Origin: Martinezella calliandrae
Lineage (GTDB): Bacteria; Pseudomonadota; Alphaproteobacteria; Rhizobiales; Rhizobiaceae
Reading direction: 5' to 3'
Assembly: GCF_030272695.1 (NCBI RefSeq)
Contig: NZ_JARFYN010000038.1
Span: 1 to 64,000, forward strand
Length of the DNA: 64,000 nucleotides
This document shows positions 50,251 to 59,087 of the stretch, one piece after another. The translations under genes and the position numbers were made by a program. The notes beneath the pieces were generated by a model, which was not told the origin of the DNA, did no database searches, and worked only from the letters and a program-made list of their open reading frames with translations. Position 1 is the first letter of the stretch. Every line of letters starts with the position of its first letter.

Positions 50251-51195
50251 CTAGCCGAGCATATAGGCCCAAAGTGACACTGTGAGTGCACCGAGCGCTG
50301 TCGTCAGCGTAATCGTCGACGCCGCGAGACTGTGGCCGACACCGAAGCGATTGGCAATGAGCCAGGCGTTCACACCTGTTGGAACCGAAGAGGTGAGCAC
50401 TAGTGCCTTTCGCCAATCCGGGCTAAGGCCGAGAAGGTAGCCGGCCGCAAGCACACAGACGGGCAGCAACAAAAGCTTGAAGCCCGAAGTGACGCTGGCA
50501 ATGCCGAGATTGCCGGAAAGTCCATATTGCCGCAGCGCCATGCCAAGTGAAATCAACGCGGCCGGGCCCGCGATTTTGGCGATGTCACTTACCACGTTGC
50601 CGAGTGTCGTCGGCAACGAAATGCCGACGACGTGCACGACAAGGCCGGCGAACAGCCCGACGACCAGCGGATTGCGGACCAGGTTTCTGCCGACCTGCTG
50701 CAGGACCGCCGCTATGCTGCGCCCGGAACCGCCGTTCTGAATGCGCTCGGCCCGTTCCATCAGCATCGTGCCAACGATCATCATCACCGGCAGATGCACG
50801 GCAAGCAGGATCGACATTGCCACGATGCCGTCGGGGCCGACGGCACGGCCCACCAGCGGCAGGCCGATGAAAATATTGTTGGCGAAGGCAGACGATACGC
50901 CGGCGAGCACTCCGATTCGCGCGTCTCGCCCAAACAGCCGCGTCGCCGTCAGATGGCCGGCTGTCCAGGCGACCGTGACGCCGGCAAAATAGGCGATCCA
51001 CAGCCGGAACGGCGAAGCTCCATGAAAATCCGCTTCAGCAATAGTCTGAAACAAAAGAAGCGGCACCGCGATCTTGAAGTCGAACTCGCTCATCGCCTCG
51101 CCGACGTTGGCTGACAATATGCCGGCACGCACAATCACCCAGCCGATGAGGATCAGCACGAAAATTGGCAGGACATCGGAGAAGATTTCGGACAT
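50251..51195 (-). CDS. AEC-family (auxin efflux carrier) transporter
   Basis: ATG 51195 (MSEIFSDVLPIFVLILIGWV) gives 314 aa with about ten hydrophobic helices in two halves. Family landmarks are FAGVTVAWTAGHLTATRLFG, SSAFANNIFIGLPLVGRAVG and VPTGVNAWLIANRFGVG. Members export carboxylates or other organic anions; the substrate is unknown. A structured RNA with its own terminator lies directly upstream on the same strand. Confidence 0.86.
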   Translation of the reverse strand: MSEIFSDVLPIFVLILIGWVIVRAGILSANVGEAMSEFDFKIAVPLLLFQTIAEADFHGASPFRLWIAYFAGVTVAWTAGHLTATRLFGRDARIGVLAGVSSAFANNIFIGLPLVGRAVGPDGIVAMSILLAVHLPVMMIVGTMLMERAERIQNGGSGRSIAAVLQQVGRNLVRNPLVVGLFAGLVVHVVGISLPTTLGNVVSDIAKIAGPAALISLGMALRQYGLSGNLGIASVTSGFKLLLLPVCVLAAGYLLGLSPDWRKALVLTSSVPTGVNAWLIANRFGVGHSLAASTITLTTALGALTVSLWAYMLG

Positions 51196-51607
51196 GCCGG
51201 GTGAGGGGGCTGCAAACTGGAGGATATTGAGACGTGATCGCGAAGTTGTAGCAGCTTGCCGCCTCGTGAGAAGCCGAAAAGCGGGCAGAAACAAAAAAAG
51301 CGAGCAACGCCCGCTTTTCCGAACCCGGCTCCGGCCGGCGTCCTCCCGGTGCACAAGCCGCCAGTTCATCCGTGGTCGGCGCGCGTACCGGTGAGGCGGA
51401 AGGTATCATACCTTCCCAGGACTGGCGTGGACGCGTTGTCCGCATCCCATGCCAGTTCACTTGATGAACATTTACAGATGGAAAGTGACAGCGAGATGAC
51501 TGGTTGAGATTTAGTTACCGCATGTGAAGCCGATTTTCCTTCCAAACTTCTGAAAAACCGCTAATACCGGATACCGGCTATCACCAATACTGGGGACCCC
51601 CTTTTTG
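51196..51607. other. gap between AEC and adenosine kinase genes
   Basis: The 412 bases contain the candidate small RNA and its terminator (51293-51460). The part next to adenosine kinase (51461-51607) contains AATACCGGATACCGGCTAT and GGGGACCCCC just before the start. No ORF is credible in either direction. Confidence 0.55.
51293..51460 (-). ncRNA. candidate structured small RNA upstream of the AEC gene (6S-like?)
   Basis: Minus-strand sequence shows nested stems: GCGTCC (51429-51434) with GGACGC (51338-51343), and CGCCAGT (51421-51427) with ACTGGCG (51359-51365). The hairpin GGAAGGTAT/ATACCTTCC (51398-51416) lies within. It ends with a clear terminator, GCGGGC-GTT-GCTCGC plus seven T (51293-51314). 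This suggests a small RNA of about 165 nt ending before the AEC gene. A 6S RNA is one candidate, since a GCCAGTCC segment resembles part of enterobacterial 6S; a riboswitch-type leader is another. Confidence 0.45.
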
Positions 51608-52600
51608 ATGACTCGTTTCGACGTACTGACTGTTGGCAATGCTATTGTTGACATTATCTCCCGCTGTAATGACCAATTCCTGATCGACAACCAGATCACC
51701 AAAGCTGCGATGAACCTCATCGATGCCGAGCGGGCCGAGTTGCTCTATTCGCGCATGGGTCCGGCGCTCGAAGCCTCTGGCGGCAGCGCCGGCAATACGG
51801 CAGCAGGCGTGGCGAATTTCGGCGGTAGGGCAGCCTATTTTGGCAAGGTTGCGGATGATCAGTTGGGGGAAATCTTCGCGCATGACATCCGCGCCCAGGG
51901 CGTGCGTTACGAAACCAAACCGAAGGGTACGTTCCCGCCGACCGCCCGTTCCATGATCTTCGTCACTGAGGACGGCGAGCGTTCGATGAACACCTATCTC
52001 GGTGCCTGCGTCGAGCTTGGTCCGGAGGACGTCGAAGCCGATGTCGTTGCCGACGCCAAGGTCACCTATTTCGAAGGTTATCTCTGGGATCCGCCGCGCG
52101 CCAAGGAAGCGATTCGCGAATGCGCCCGCATTTCCCATTCCAATGGCCGGGAAATGTCGATGACCTTGTCCGATAGCTTCTGCGTCGGCCGGTATCGCGA
52201 GGAGTTCCTCGATCTCATGCGCTCCGGCACAGTCGATATCGTTTTTGCCAACCGCGACGAGGCATTGTCGCTCTATGAGACCGATGATTTCGAGAACGCA
52301 CTGAAGCTGATTGCGGCCGACTGCAAGATCGCAGCCGTGACAACAGGAAAGGATGGCGCCGTCATCGTGCGCGGCAACGAGCGCTATGTCGTCGATGCGC
52401 ATCCGATCGTGGAGCGCGTCGATACGACCGGTGCCGGCGATCTTTTCGCTGCTGGCTTCCTGTTCGGCTATACGGAGGGTCGTACCCTCGAAGACTGCGG
52501 CAAGCTCGGCAACCTCGCCGCGGCTATCGTCATCGAACAGATCGGCCCACGGCCGATGCGGTCGCTTTCGGATGCTGCGAAGGAATTCGGGCTTCTTTAA
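51608..52600 (+). CDS. PfkB-family sugar kinase, rhizobial adenosine kinase
   Basis: The 330-aa protein has the two PfkB signatures: GGSAGNTAAGVANFGGRAAY near residue 58 and VDTTGAGDLFAAGFLFGYTE with the catalytic Asp near 281. The rhizobial group of this size is known to phosphorylate adenosine. ATG 51608 is used; the TTG at 51605 directly precedes it. No ribosome-binding site is seen upstream (ACCCCCTTTTTG), which is unusual for this window. Confidence 0.85.
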   Translation: MTRFDVLTVGNAIVDIISRCNDQFLIDNQITKAAMNLIDAERAELLYSRMGPALEASGGSAGNTAAGVANFGGRAAYFGKVADDQLGEIFAHDIRAQGVRYETKPKGTFPPTARSMIFVTEDGERSMNTYLGACVELGPEDVEADVVADAKVTYFEGYLWDPPRAKEAIRECARISHSNGREMSMTLSDSFCVGRYREEFLDLMRSGTVDIVFANRDEALSLYETDDFENALKLIAADCKIAAVTTGKDGAVIVRGNERYVVDAHPIVERVDTTGAGDLFAAGFLFGYTEGRTLEDCGKLGNLAAAIVIEQIGPRPMRSLSDAAKEFGLL

Positions 52601-52687
52601 ATACCGCCACAAATGAGCCCACGCATTGGCTCATGCTAAAACTCGAAAGCCGCTCGCAGCAGACCGTTGTCGCGGCTTTTGTTGGGG

Positions 52688-53305
52688 CTATAAAAGCCGG
52701 CTAAGGAACTCGATGGTTCCGGCTTCATGCAGGATGAGTATTCCGAGGCCCACTAGGATGAATGGTACGATCCAATGTCCAAAACGCCTGATCGGTGCGC
52801 CTATCGTGCGGTGATTGACCAGGAAGTGTGCGGCGCCGAGCCATAGAGCCGTGAGTAGGGCGAAGACGATACCGACGATCGCGATCTGATCGATCGTTCG
52901 CGTGGCAAATACTGGCGTATAGATGCCGATATTATCGCCGCCATTCGCAATCGTAACTGCAGCAACAGCCGCGATCTTGCCGTGTCCGGCCGACGCCTTT
53001 TCATGATCTTCAAGATTATCATCGGCTTCAGCGCCTTGCCGCAATGCCCATAGCTTCTTCAAGCCAAGAAATATCGGTGCGAGGCCAAGGAGACCCATAT
53101 AGGCAGCCGGAACGACGAGCGAGAGCAAAGAGGCGAGAACGCTCGCGCCGTAAAGAGCGGCAACACCCAGATACTGGCCGACGACAACCTCTCGGGGGCG
53201 GAATTTGGGATCCGCAAAAAATCCGAGCATTACAAAGATGTCATCCACATTGGTCGATGCAAACAGAATGATGGCTACGCCAAGAGTTCCGAGCAAATAT
53301 TCCAT
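52688..53305 (-). CDS. CadD-like cadmium-resistance transporter
   Basis: ATG 53305 (MEYLLGTLGVAIILFASTNV-DD) or the GTG two codons upstream starts a 205-aa membrane protein. ASTNVDDIFVMLGFFADPKF and TIANGGDNIGIYTPVFATR are the conserved acidic membrane motifs of the CadD/cadmium-resistance transporter family. It has five to six hydrophobic helices. Real substrates may be other divalent cations. Confidence 0.82.
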   Translation of the reverse strand: MEYLLGTLGVAIILFASTNVDDIFVMLGFFADPKFRPREVVVGQYLGVAALYGASVLASLLSLVVPAAYMGLLGLAPIFLGLKKLWALRQGAEADDNLEDHEKASAGHGKIAAVAAVTIANGGDNIGIYTPVFATRTIDQIAIVGIVFALLTALWLGAAHFLVNHRTIGAPIRRFGHWIVPFILVGLGILILHEAGTIEFLSRLL

Positions 53306-53398
53306 GATCACCGTTTCCCGCCTTTGATGTTCCGATGCATCGTCGCGTCGGAAGAGTCACGCGGTCGCAGCTACCATAGAATTTTGAGGACTATCTTT

Positions 53399-53938
53399 TT
53401 ATTTGAAAGCTTCACCGGGATAGGCGCCCCAGATTTCGGATTGCGCCACCCAGCCTTCGGTACCGTCGGCGGTCGCCAGGCACCAGTCGCCGGTGCATTC
53501 GCGGATGTTCATCATCACGCCCGGCTGGAGTTTGGCGATGACGGTGCTCGACGGCTGCGCGTCGCGGCGCATGTTGACGAAGACCGCTTTGCCCTTGCCC
53601 TTCATCCACGGCGCGGCGATCGCCGAGCGTTGGCCGGACAGCAACGACTGGTTGACCCAGCCTTCGGTGCCGTCGGCATCACGGACGCGGCGCCAATTGT
53701 CGTATTCCTGGATGATCTCGACCGGTAATCCCTGCTTGAGATAGAGCCATGACACAGCGTAGTCCGAGCTCGGGCCGACGCGCAGGTTGACCCGCTTCGA
53801 CTTAAGGGTGACGAACCGCGGCAGCGGCAATCCGCTCGGGCCCTTGGCGGCCTGGGCGGCGGCAAGATCGGCGGTTGCGCCGGCCATCATCAGGCCGATC
53901 GCCAAAACAGCGCAGGACTTCAGTACTTTGCCACGCAT
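53399..53938 (-). CDS. secreted protein with two bacterial SH3 domains
   Basis: A signal peptide (MRGKVLKSCAVLAIGLMMAG-ATADLAAAQA) precedes two SH3_3/SH3b units in 179 aa. The first has LKSKRVNLRVGPSSDYAVSW and NWRRVRDADGTEGWV; the second has VNMRRDAQPSSTVIAKLQPG and DWCLATADGTEGWVA. Such periplasmic SH3 proteins probably bind peptidoglycan. It is divergent from the 2-hydroxyacid dehydrogenase gene, a stable rhizobial pairing. Confidence 0.85.
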   Translation of the reverse strand: MRGKVLKSCAVLAIGLMMAGATADLAAAQAAKGPSGLPLPRFVTLKSKRVNLRVGPSSDYAVSWLYLKQGLPVEIIQEYDNWRRVRDADGTEGWVNQSLLSGQRSAIAAPWMKGKGKAVFVNMRRDAQPSSTVIAKLQPGVMMNIRECTGDWCLATADGTEGWVAQSEIWGAYPGEAFK

Positions 53939-54119
53939 AGGGATTTCCGTTCGCTCATCATGACCAAGGCGGCCTATCGTTCCGGTTTATCGGCAAATCC
54001 CTGCGCCGCGCCCACGAGTTTTATTTGTCTTCGCCTGCGGGTCTGGTAGAAATGCTCGGAACGGGAAAATTATCCTGCTTCTTGGTTAAGAACATCTGAA
54101 CAAGGCATCGCCGGTCGCC

Positions 54120-55121
54120 ATGACGACGAAGAAAAAACCGAAGGTCTACATCACGCGTAAACTGCCGGATGCGGTGGAGACACGGATGCGCGAACTCTTC
54201 GATGCCGAACTCAACATTGACGATACGCCGCGCACGCGTGCCGAGCTTGTCGAAGCCATTCGTTCCGCCGATGTGCTGGTGCCGACGGTCACCGATCGCA
54301 TCGATGCCGCATTGATCGAGGAAGCCGGACCGCAGATGAGGCTGATTGCCAGCTTTTCGAACGGCACGGACCATATCGATGTCGAAGCTGCCGCTCGCCG
54401 GGGCATCACGGTTACCAACACGCCGAACGTCCTGACCGAAGACACGGCCGACATGACCATGGCATTGATCCTGGCGGTGCCTCGCCGTCTCGCCGAAGGT
54501 GCGCGGGTGCTGACGGACAAGCCCGGCGAATGGGCCGGCTGGTCGCCCACCTGGATGCTCGGCCGCCGCATTCACGGCAAACGCATCGGCATCGTCGGCA
54601 TGGGCCGCATCGGCACTGCCGTCGCCCGCCGCGCCAAGGCCTTTGGTCTGTCCATTCACTATCACAACCGCAAGCGCGTCAGCATGACGACCGAAGACGA
54701 GCTGGAGGCGACCTATTGGGATAGTCTTGATCAGATGCTTGCCCGCGTCGACATTGTGTCGGTCAACTGCCCGTCAACACCGGCGACCTTTCATCTGATT
54801 TCGGCGCGCCGTCTGGCGCTGCTGCAGCCGACCAGCTATATCGTCAACACGGCGCGCGGCGATGTCATCGACGAGACGGCGCTGATCAAGATTTTGCGCG
54901 AGGGCAAGATCGCCGGCGCCGGTCTTGACGTTTTCGAGAACGAACCGGCCGTCAATCCGAAGCTGGTGAAGCTCGCCAACGAGGGCAAGGTCGTGATATT
55001 GCCACATATGAGCTCGGCCACCCTCGAAAGCCGCATCGATATGGGTGACAAGGTCATCATCAATATTCGCGCCTTCATCGACGGCCATCGCCCGCCGAAT
55101 CGCGTCCTGCCGTTTCGCTAG
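54120..55121 (+). CDS. D-2-hydroxyacid dehydrogenase
   Basis: The 333-aa NAD(P)-binding enzyme has the Rossmann motif GIVGMGRIGTAVARRAKAFG, the catalytic Arg in NTARGDVIDE, Glu in VFENEP and His in LPHMSSAT. It reduces glyoxylate, hydroxypyruvate or related keto acids. The basic N-terminus (MTTKKKPKVYITRKL) is as in the GyaR-like group. The exact substrate is not decided by sequence. Confidence 0.87.
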   Translation: MTTKKKPKVYITRKLPDAVETRMRELFDAELNIDDTPRTRAELVEAIRSADVLVPTVTDRIDAALIEEAGPQMRLIASFSNGTDHIDVEAAARRGITVTNTPNVLTEDTADMTMALILAVPRRLAEGARVLTDKPGEWAGWSPTWMLGRRIHGKRIGIVGMGRIGTAVARRAKAFGLSIHYHNRKRVSMTTEDELEATYWDSLDQMLARVDIVSVNCPSTPATFHLISARRLALLQPTSYIVNTARGDVIDETALIKILREGKIAGAGLDVFENEPAVNPKLVKLANEGKVVILPHMSSATLESRIDMGDKVIINIRAFIDGHRPPNRVLPFR

Positions 55122-55601
55122 TTAAATAAGGACTTTGCGCATCTCGATCGACGTCGTGCGGTCGAAGCCTGCATGGCGGTTCTCCGCGGTTTTCGCGAAT
55201 CCCCACTTAGCAAAGGTCGCGTGATTGCCGATCAGCTCAATCCGCGTTTCGAGCCGCAACGCGGTTAGTCCACGCTCCCGCGCTGTCGCTTCCGCAACCG
55301 TCAGCAGGCGATGGCCAATCCCTTTGCCCTGCACGGACGGCAGGATGGCGAGCTTGGCGATATAAAGGCTGTCCGGTTCCGGACGGCAGAACATGCAGCC
55401 GGCCAATCGGTCGCCGTCGAGTGCGACATAGGCAATTTCGTTCCTCGCCTTTTCCCTGAGCGCTTGCGGCGTCAGCGACAACGCCGAGGAGGGCGGATCG
55501 ATCCGTCCATTCATATAGGCGAAGGAGACGAGAATGAGCTCAAGCAGTTCGTTCCAGCGATCGAAGCTGTCGTCGAGACGCCGCAGGGTGATATCTGTCA
55601 T
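55122..55601 (-). CDS. GNAT-family N-acetyltransferase
   Basis: The 159-aa protein shows the GNAT acetyl-CoA motif A as YIAKLAILPSVQGKGIGHRL-L, with the Q-x-x-G-x-G/A loop, and motif B near FAKWGFAKTAENRHAGF. The start overlaps the moeB stop as ATGA, so it is co-translated. The substrate is unknown. Its stop is next to the convergent dehydrogenase stop. Confidence 0.85.
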   Translation of the reverse strand: MTDITLRRLDDSFDRWNELLELILVSFAYMNGRIDPPSSALSLTPQALREKARNEIAYVALDGDRLAGCMFCRPEPDSLYIAKLAILPSVQGKGIGHRLLTVAEATARERGLTALRLETRIELIGNHATFAKWGFAKTAENRHAGFDRTTSIEMRKVLI

Positions 55602-56368
55602 TCGGCCGCAGCCCTGGCGCGCTTGCGGCGGTAGCGGATGGTCTCGAAGCGGGCGGCAAGGCCGTCATAGAGCAGGAGGCGTCCGATCAGCGGCTCGCCG
55701 ATGCCGGTGATGAGCTTGATTGCTTCCATTGCCATCAGCGTGCCGATGACGCCGGTCAGCGCGCCGATGATACCGGCCTCGGAACAGGCGGGAATGAGGC
55801 CTTCAGGCGGAGGCGCCGGGAAAAGGTCGCGATAACCAGGGTTCGGTGTACCGTCGGAGTTGGTCTCGTAGGGCTTCAGCGTTGTCAGCGAGCCATCGAA
55901 CCGGCCGACCGCGCCGGTCACCAACGGCAGGCGCGCCAGTTCGGCTGCGTCGGCTGCGGCATAGCGCGTGTCGAAATTGTCGGAACCATCGACGATAAGA
56001 TCGAAGCCGGCGAGGTGCCGCGCCGTGGTCTCGATGGAAAAACGTTCCTCGAATCGAATCGTGCGCACATGCGGGTTCAGCCGCGCAATGGCGTCAGCAG
56101 CACTTTGCGTTTTCAGCTCGCCGATCGTGCCGGTATCGTGGATCACCTGCCGCTGCAGGTTGGAGAGCGCGACGCGGTCGTCATCGGTAATCCCAAGCGT
56201 ACCGACGCCGGCGGCGGCGAGATATTGAAGCACCGGCGCACCGAGCCCTCCGGCGCCGATCACCAAAACCCGTGCCACCTTCAATTTCTGCTGGCCGGCG
56301 CCACCCACTTCGGGGAGCAGGATGTGGCGCTGGTAGCGGGCGATTTCGTCTGAGGTCAAAGGATCCAT
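55598..56368 (-). CDS. moeB: MoeB/ThiF-type adenylyltransferase
   Basis: The 256-aa E1-like protein has the N-terminal RYQRHILLPEVGGAGQQKL, the ATP motif VIGAGGLGAPVLQYLAAAGV, DDDRVALSNLQRQVIH with the arginine finger, DGSDNFDTRYAAADA, and the reactive Cys in IPACSEAGIIG. It adenylates the C-terminal Gly of MoaD- or ThiS-like proteins. The two CxxC zinc pairs of E. coli MoeB are absent. Whether it serves molybdopterin or thiamine synthesis is not clear; neither pathway has a gene beside it. Confidence 0.85.
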   Translation of the reverse strand: MDPLTSDEIARYQRHILLPEVGGAGQQKLKVARVLVIGAGGLGAPVLQYLAAAGVGTLGITDDDRVALSNLQRQVIHDTGTIGELKTQSAADAIARLNPHVRTIRFEERFSIETTARHLAGFDLIVDGSDNFDTRYAAADAAELARLPLVTGAVGRFDGSLTTLKPYETNSDGTPNPGYRDLFPAPPPEGLIPACSEAGIIGALTGVIGTLMAMEAIKLITGIGEPLIGRLLLYDGLAARFETIRYRRKRARAAAE

Positions 56369-56406
56369 GACGATGATATTATCACGCTCCAGGGAGAATT
56401 CTCCGC

Positions 56407-57534
56407 TTATGATTTCGAAATACCGCCATGTGCAACGATAAAAAATTGCGCCCGCTCGCCGAGCGTTGAAAACATCGTTTTGTCGGTACCCGTCATGAGG
56501 GCCTGTCCGCCAAGTCCGTCGATTAGGTCAAAGAGAGCCGCGCGCCGGCCTTCGTCCAGATGCGCGGCGATTTCGTCGAGCAGCAGGATCGGCGCATGGC
56601 CGGTCAAATTGCCGACGAGGCGGGCATGGGCGAGGATAAGGCCGACGAGCAGGGCCTTTTGTTCGCCCGTCGAGCAACGCTCGGCTTCCATATGTTTCTC
56701 TCGATGGCGCACCAAGAGATCGGCCCGATGCGGGCCGTCAAGCGTGCGCCCCGCCGCCGCGTCGCGATAGCGCCCCTCCCGCAGCATCTCGGCATAGCTG
56801 TCCTCGAGATCGAGAGCCGGACGATCGAATTGCCCGTCGAGAAAACCGGAGAGCTCGAGCGCGGCGGATGGGAAGGGTGTCGCCTCACGAGTTTCGGCGA
56901 TCAGCCGCGAGAGAAGGCCAAGCATCTCCTGCCGGGCCAGCGCCATGGCGATGCCGAGGCTTGCCATCTGCTCCTCGATTCCGGCGAGCCAGGACGGATC
57001 GAATCGCCCTTCGACGAGCAGCTTGTTGCGGCTGCGCATGGCCCGCTCGAAATCGCTGGCGCGGCGGCCATGCGCCGGGTCAAGCGACAGCACCAGTCGA
57101 TCAAGGAAACGGCGCCGCTCGGAGGAGCCGCCGGTGAATAGCCCGTCCATGGCCGGAGTAAGCCAAAGCACGCGCAGATGGTCCGTCAACTCGTCCACGG
57201 TCTTGGCCGGCGTGCCGTTGATCCTGAGCTTGCGTGCCGTCGTCTCGTCGGTCGCGTCGACGCCGGTGCCGATTTCGACCTCGCCGTCCATGCCCTCCAG
57301 CTCGGAGAAAATCGAAAAGCCGCTCGACGCGTCAACGCGGATGACATCCGCGTAGGCCGCGCGCCGCAGACCGCGTCCGGGTGAGAGGAAGGAGACCGCC
57401 TCCATCAGATTGGTCTTGCCGGCGCCGTTGTCGCCGGTCAGCACCACATGCCGCTCGTCAAGCGCAAGCGACTCCGCCGCATAATTGCGGAAGTCGGTCA
57501 GCTTCAGGCGTGAGATGAAAACCTTGTGCGGCAT
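56407..57534 (-). CDS. recF: DNA replication and repair protein RecF
   Basis: ATG 57534 (MPHKVFISRLKLTDFRNYAA) gives 375 aa; the longer frame enters repeat-like sequence. It has the SMC-like ATPase motifs: GDNGAGKTNLMEAVSFLSPG (Walker A), CSTGEQKALLVGLILAHARL (signature) and ILLLDEIAAHLDEGRR (Walker B). RecF directs RecOR to gaps at stalled forks. Unlike in many bacteria it is not next to dnaN or gyrB here. Confidence 0.95.
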   Translation of the reverse strand: MPHKVFISRLKLTDFRNYAAESLALDERHVVLTGDNGAGKTNLMEAVSFLSPGRGLRRAAYADVIRVDASSGFSIFSELEGMDGEVEIGTGVDATDETTARKLRINGTPAKTVDELTDHLRVLWLTPAMDGLFTGGSSERRRFLDRLVLSLDPAHGRRASDFERAMRSRNKLLVEGRFDPSWLAGIEEQMASLGIAMALARQEMLGLLSRLIAETREATPFPSAALELSGFLDGQFDRPALDLEDSYAEMLREGRYRDAAAGRTLDGPHRADLLVRHREKHMEAERCSTGEQKALLVGLILAHARLVGNLTGHAPILLLDEIAAHLDEGRRAALFDLIDGLGGQALMTGTDKTMFSTLGERAQFFIVAHGGISKS

Positions 57535-57854
57535 CGGGTATCCGGATTCGTGTCGATGGGCGAGGGGTATGCCGAACCCCGCCGGAGTGCAAGGTTTTTG
57601 CCGGTGGCCATGTAACAGAGATGGAGCGGGGCGACGGCGGGGCACCCTCGTTCTTCGACGGGCTCAGGATGAGAGTGGAGCGAATTGCACGCCCGTGGCG
57701 GAATGTGACGCATCAGGCAGGGTGAGAGGATCAGCCCCCATCGTAGGAGACCCAAGGGGCCGTCTCGAACCACGAGGGCGGGTGATTCGCCCCAAAAATA
57801 AGAAATCCGGCCGAATCATCGGCCGGATTCATGTGAAACGAATTGATTCGCCGC
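57535..57854. other. recF-dnaJ gap with repeat segments and dnaJ terminator
   Basis: The 320 bases contain a repeat-like stretch (GGCACCCTCGTTCTTCGACG, then GGGCTCAGGATGAGAGTGGA, near 57640-57680) and CTCGAACCACGAGGGCG near 57765, the two arms of a common rhizobial repeat. The dnaJ terminator lies at 57792-57829. There is no supportable gene. Confidence 0.55.
57792..57829 (-). terminator. rho-independent terminator of dnaJ
   Basis: On the minus strand AATCCGGCCGA-TGAT-TCGGCCGGATT forms a perfect 11-bp stem followed by TCTTATTTTTGG. It lies 25 bp after the dnaJ stop. Confidence 0.88.
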
Positions 57855-59003
57855 TCAGTCGCTGAACGTTTCGAAGAAATCCTTCATGCGAGCGAAAAAG
57901 CCCGTTGATTCGGGATTGTTGTCCTTCGAGGAGATCTGTTCGAATTCCTGCAGCAGCTCGCGCTGGCGCTTGGTAAGCTTCTGCGGTGTTTCGATCTGGA
58001 TCTGAATGTAGAGATCCCCGACTTGGCTGGAGCGCAGCACCGGCATGCCCTTCGCCTTCAGGCGGAATTGCTTACCAACCTGTGTGCCTTCGGGAACGGT
58101 GACGCGCGATTTCGTGCCATCGAGCGTCGCAACATCGAAGGTGCCCCCAAGCGCCGCCGTCGTCATTGAGATCGGCACTGCACAATAGAGATCGGCGCCG
58201 TCGCGCTGGAAGAATTCATGCGGCTTGACGGAGAGGAAGATATAGAGATCGCCCGAAGGCCCGCCGCGCAAGCCAGCTTCGCCTTCGCCCTGCAGGCGAA
58301 TGCGCGTGCCATCCTCGATGCCGGCCGGGATGTTGACCGAGAGCGAACGCTCTTCGGTAACGCGGCCCTGACCATGGCATTTCGTGCAGGGATCGGGAAT
58401 GATCTGGCCGCGGCCGTGGCAGGTCGGGCAGGTGCGCTCGACCGAGAAGAATCCCTGCGCGGCGCGCACCCGGCCCGAACCCTGGCAGGTGCCACAGGTC
58501 TTCGGCTGGGTGCCCGGCTTGGCACCGGAGCCGGAACAAACGTCGCAGGTGATCGAGGTCGGTACGCGAATCTGCGCCGTCTTGCCGGTAAAAGCCTCTT
58601 CGAGCGAGATTTCCATGTTGTAGCGAAGATCGGCGCCGCGTTCGCGACCGCCCGAGGAGCGCCCGCGCGAGCGTCCGCCACCCATCATCTCGCCGAAAAT
58701 ATCTTCGAAAATGTCGGAGAAGCCGCCGCCACCGAAGCCACCGCCGCCAAAACCGCCGCCACCGCCCATGCCGCCGTGCTCGAAGGCAGCATGGCCATAA
58801 CGATCATAGGCCGCGCGCTTCTGCGGATCCTTGAGCGTCTCGTAGGCTTCGTTGATTTCCTTGAACTTTCGCTCGGCATCCTTGTCTTCCGGATTTTTGT
58901 CCGGATGAAATTTCATCGCCAACTTGCGAAAAGCGCTCTTGAGCTCTTTTTCGTCCGCCGTTCTGGCGACACCCAACGTGTCGTAAAAGTCCGCTTTTGC
59001 CAT
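57855..59003 (-). CDS. dnaJ: chaperone DnaJ
   Basis: The 382-aa protein has a J domain with HPD (AMKFHPDKNPEDKDAERKFK), a Gly/Phe-rich linker (residues about 75-105), and a zinc-binding domain with four C-x-x-C-x-G-x-G repeats (CDVCSGSG, CGTCQGSG, CPTCHGRG, CTKCHGQG). Two substrate-binding beta domains follow. It stimulates DnaK ATPase and delivers unfolded clients. It lies 84 bp after dnaK. Confidence 0.97.
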   Translation of the reverse strand: MAKADFYDTLGVARTADEKELKSAFRKLAMKFHPDKNPEDKDAERKFKEINEAYETLKDPQKRAAYDRYGHAAFEHGGMGGGGGFGGGGFGGGGFSDIFEDIFGEMMGGGRSRGRSSGGRERGADLRYNMEISLEEAFTGKTAQIRVPTSITCDVCSGSGAKPGTQPKTCGTCQGSGRVRAAQGFFSVERTCPTCHGRGQIIPDPCTKCHGQGRVTEERSLSVNIPAGIEDGTRIRLQGEGEAGLRGGPSGDLYIFLSVKPHEFFQRDGADLYCAVPISMTTAALGGTFDVATLDGTKSRVTVPEGTQVGKQFRLKAKGMPVLRSSQVGDLYIQIQIETPQKLTKRQRELLQEFEQISSKDNNPESTGFFARMKDFFETFSD

Positions 59004-59087
59004 TAAGGAATCGACCCCGGAAATGGATTTCCGGCTGCCCTAAGGCAGCCGGATCTGAGTTTCAGCCAAACCAGTTAAGGCTTGCGA

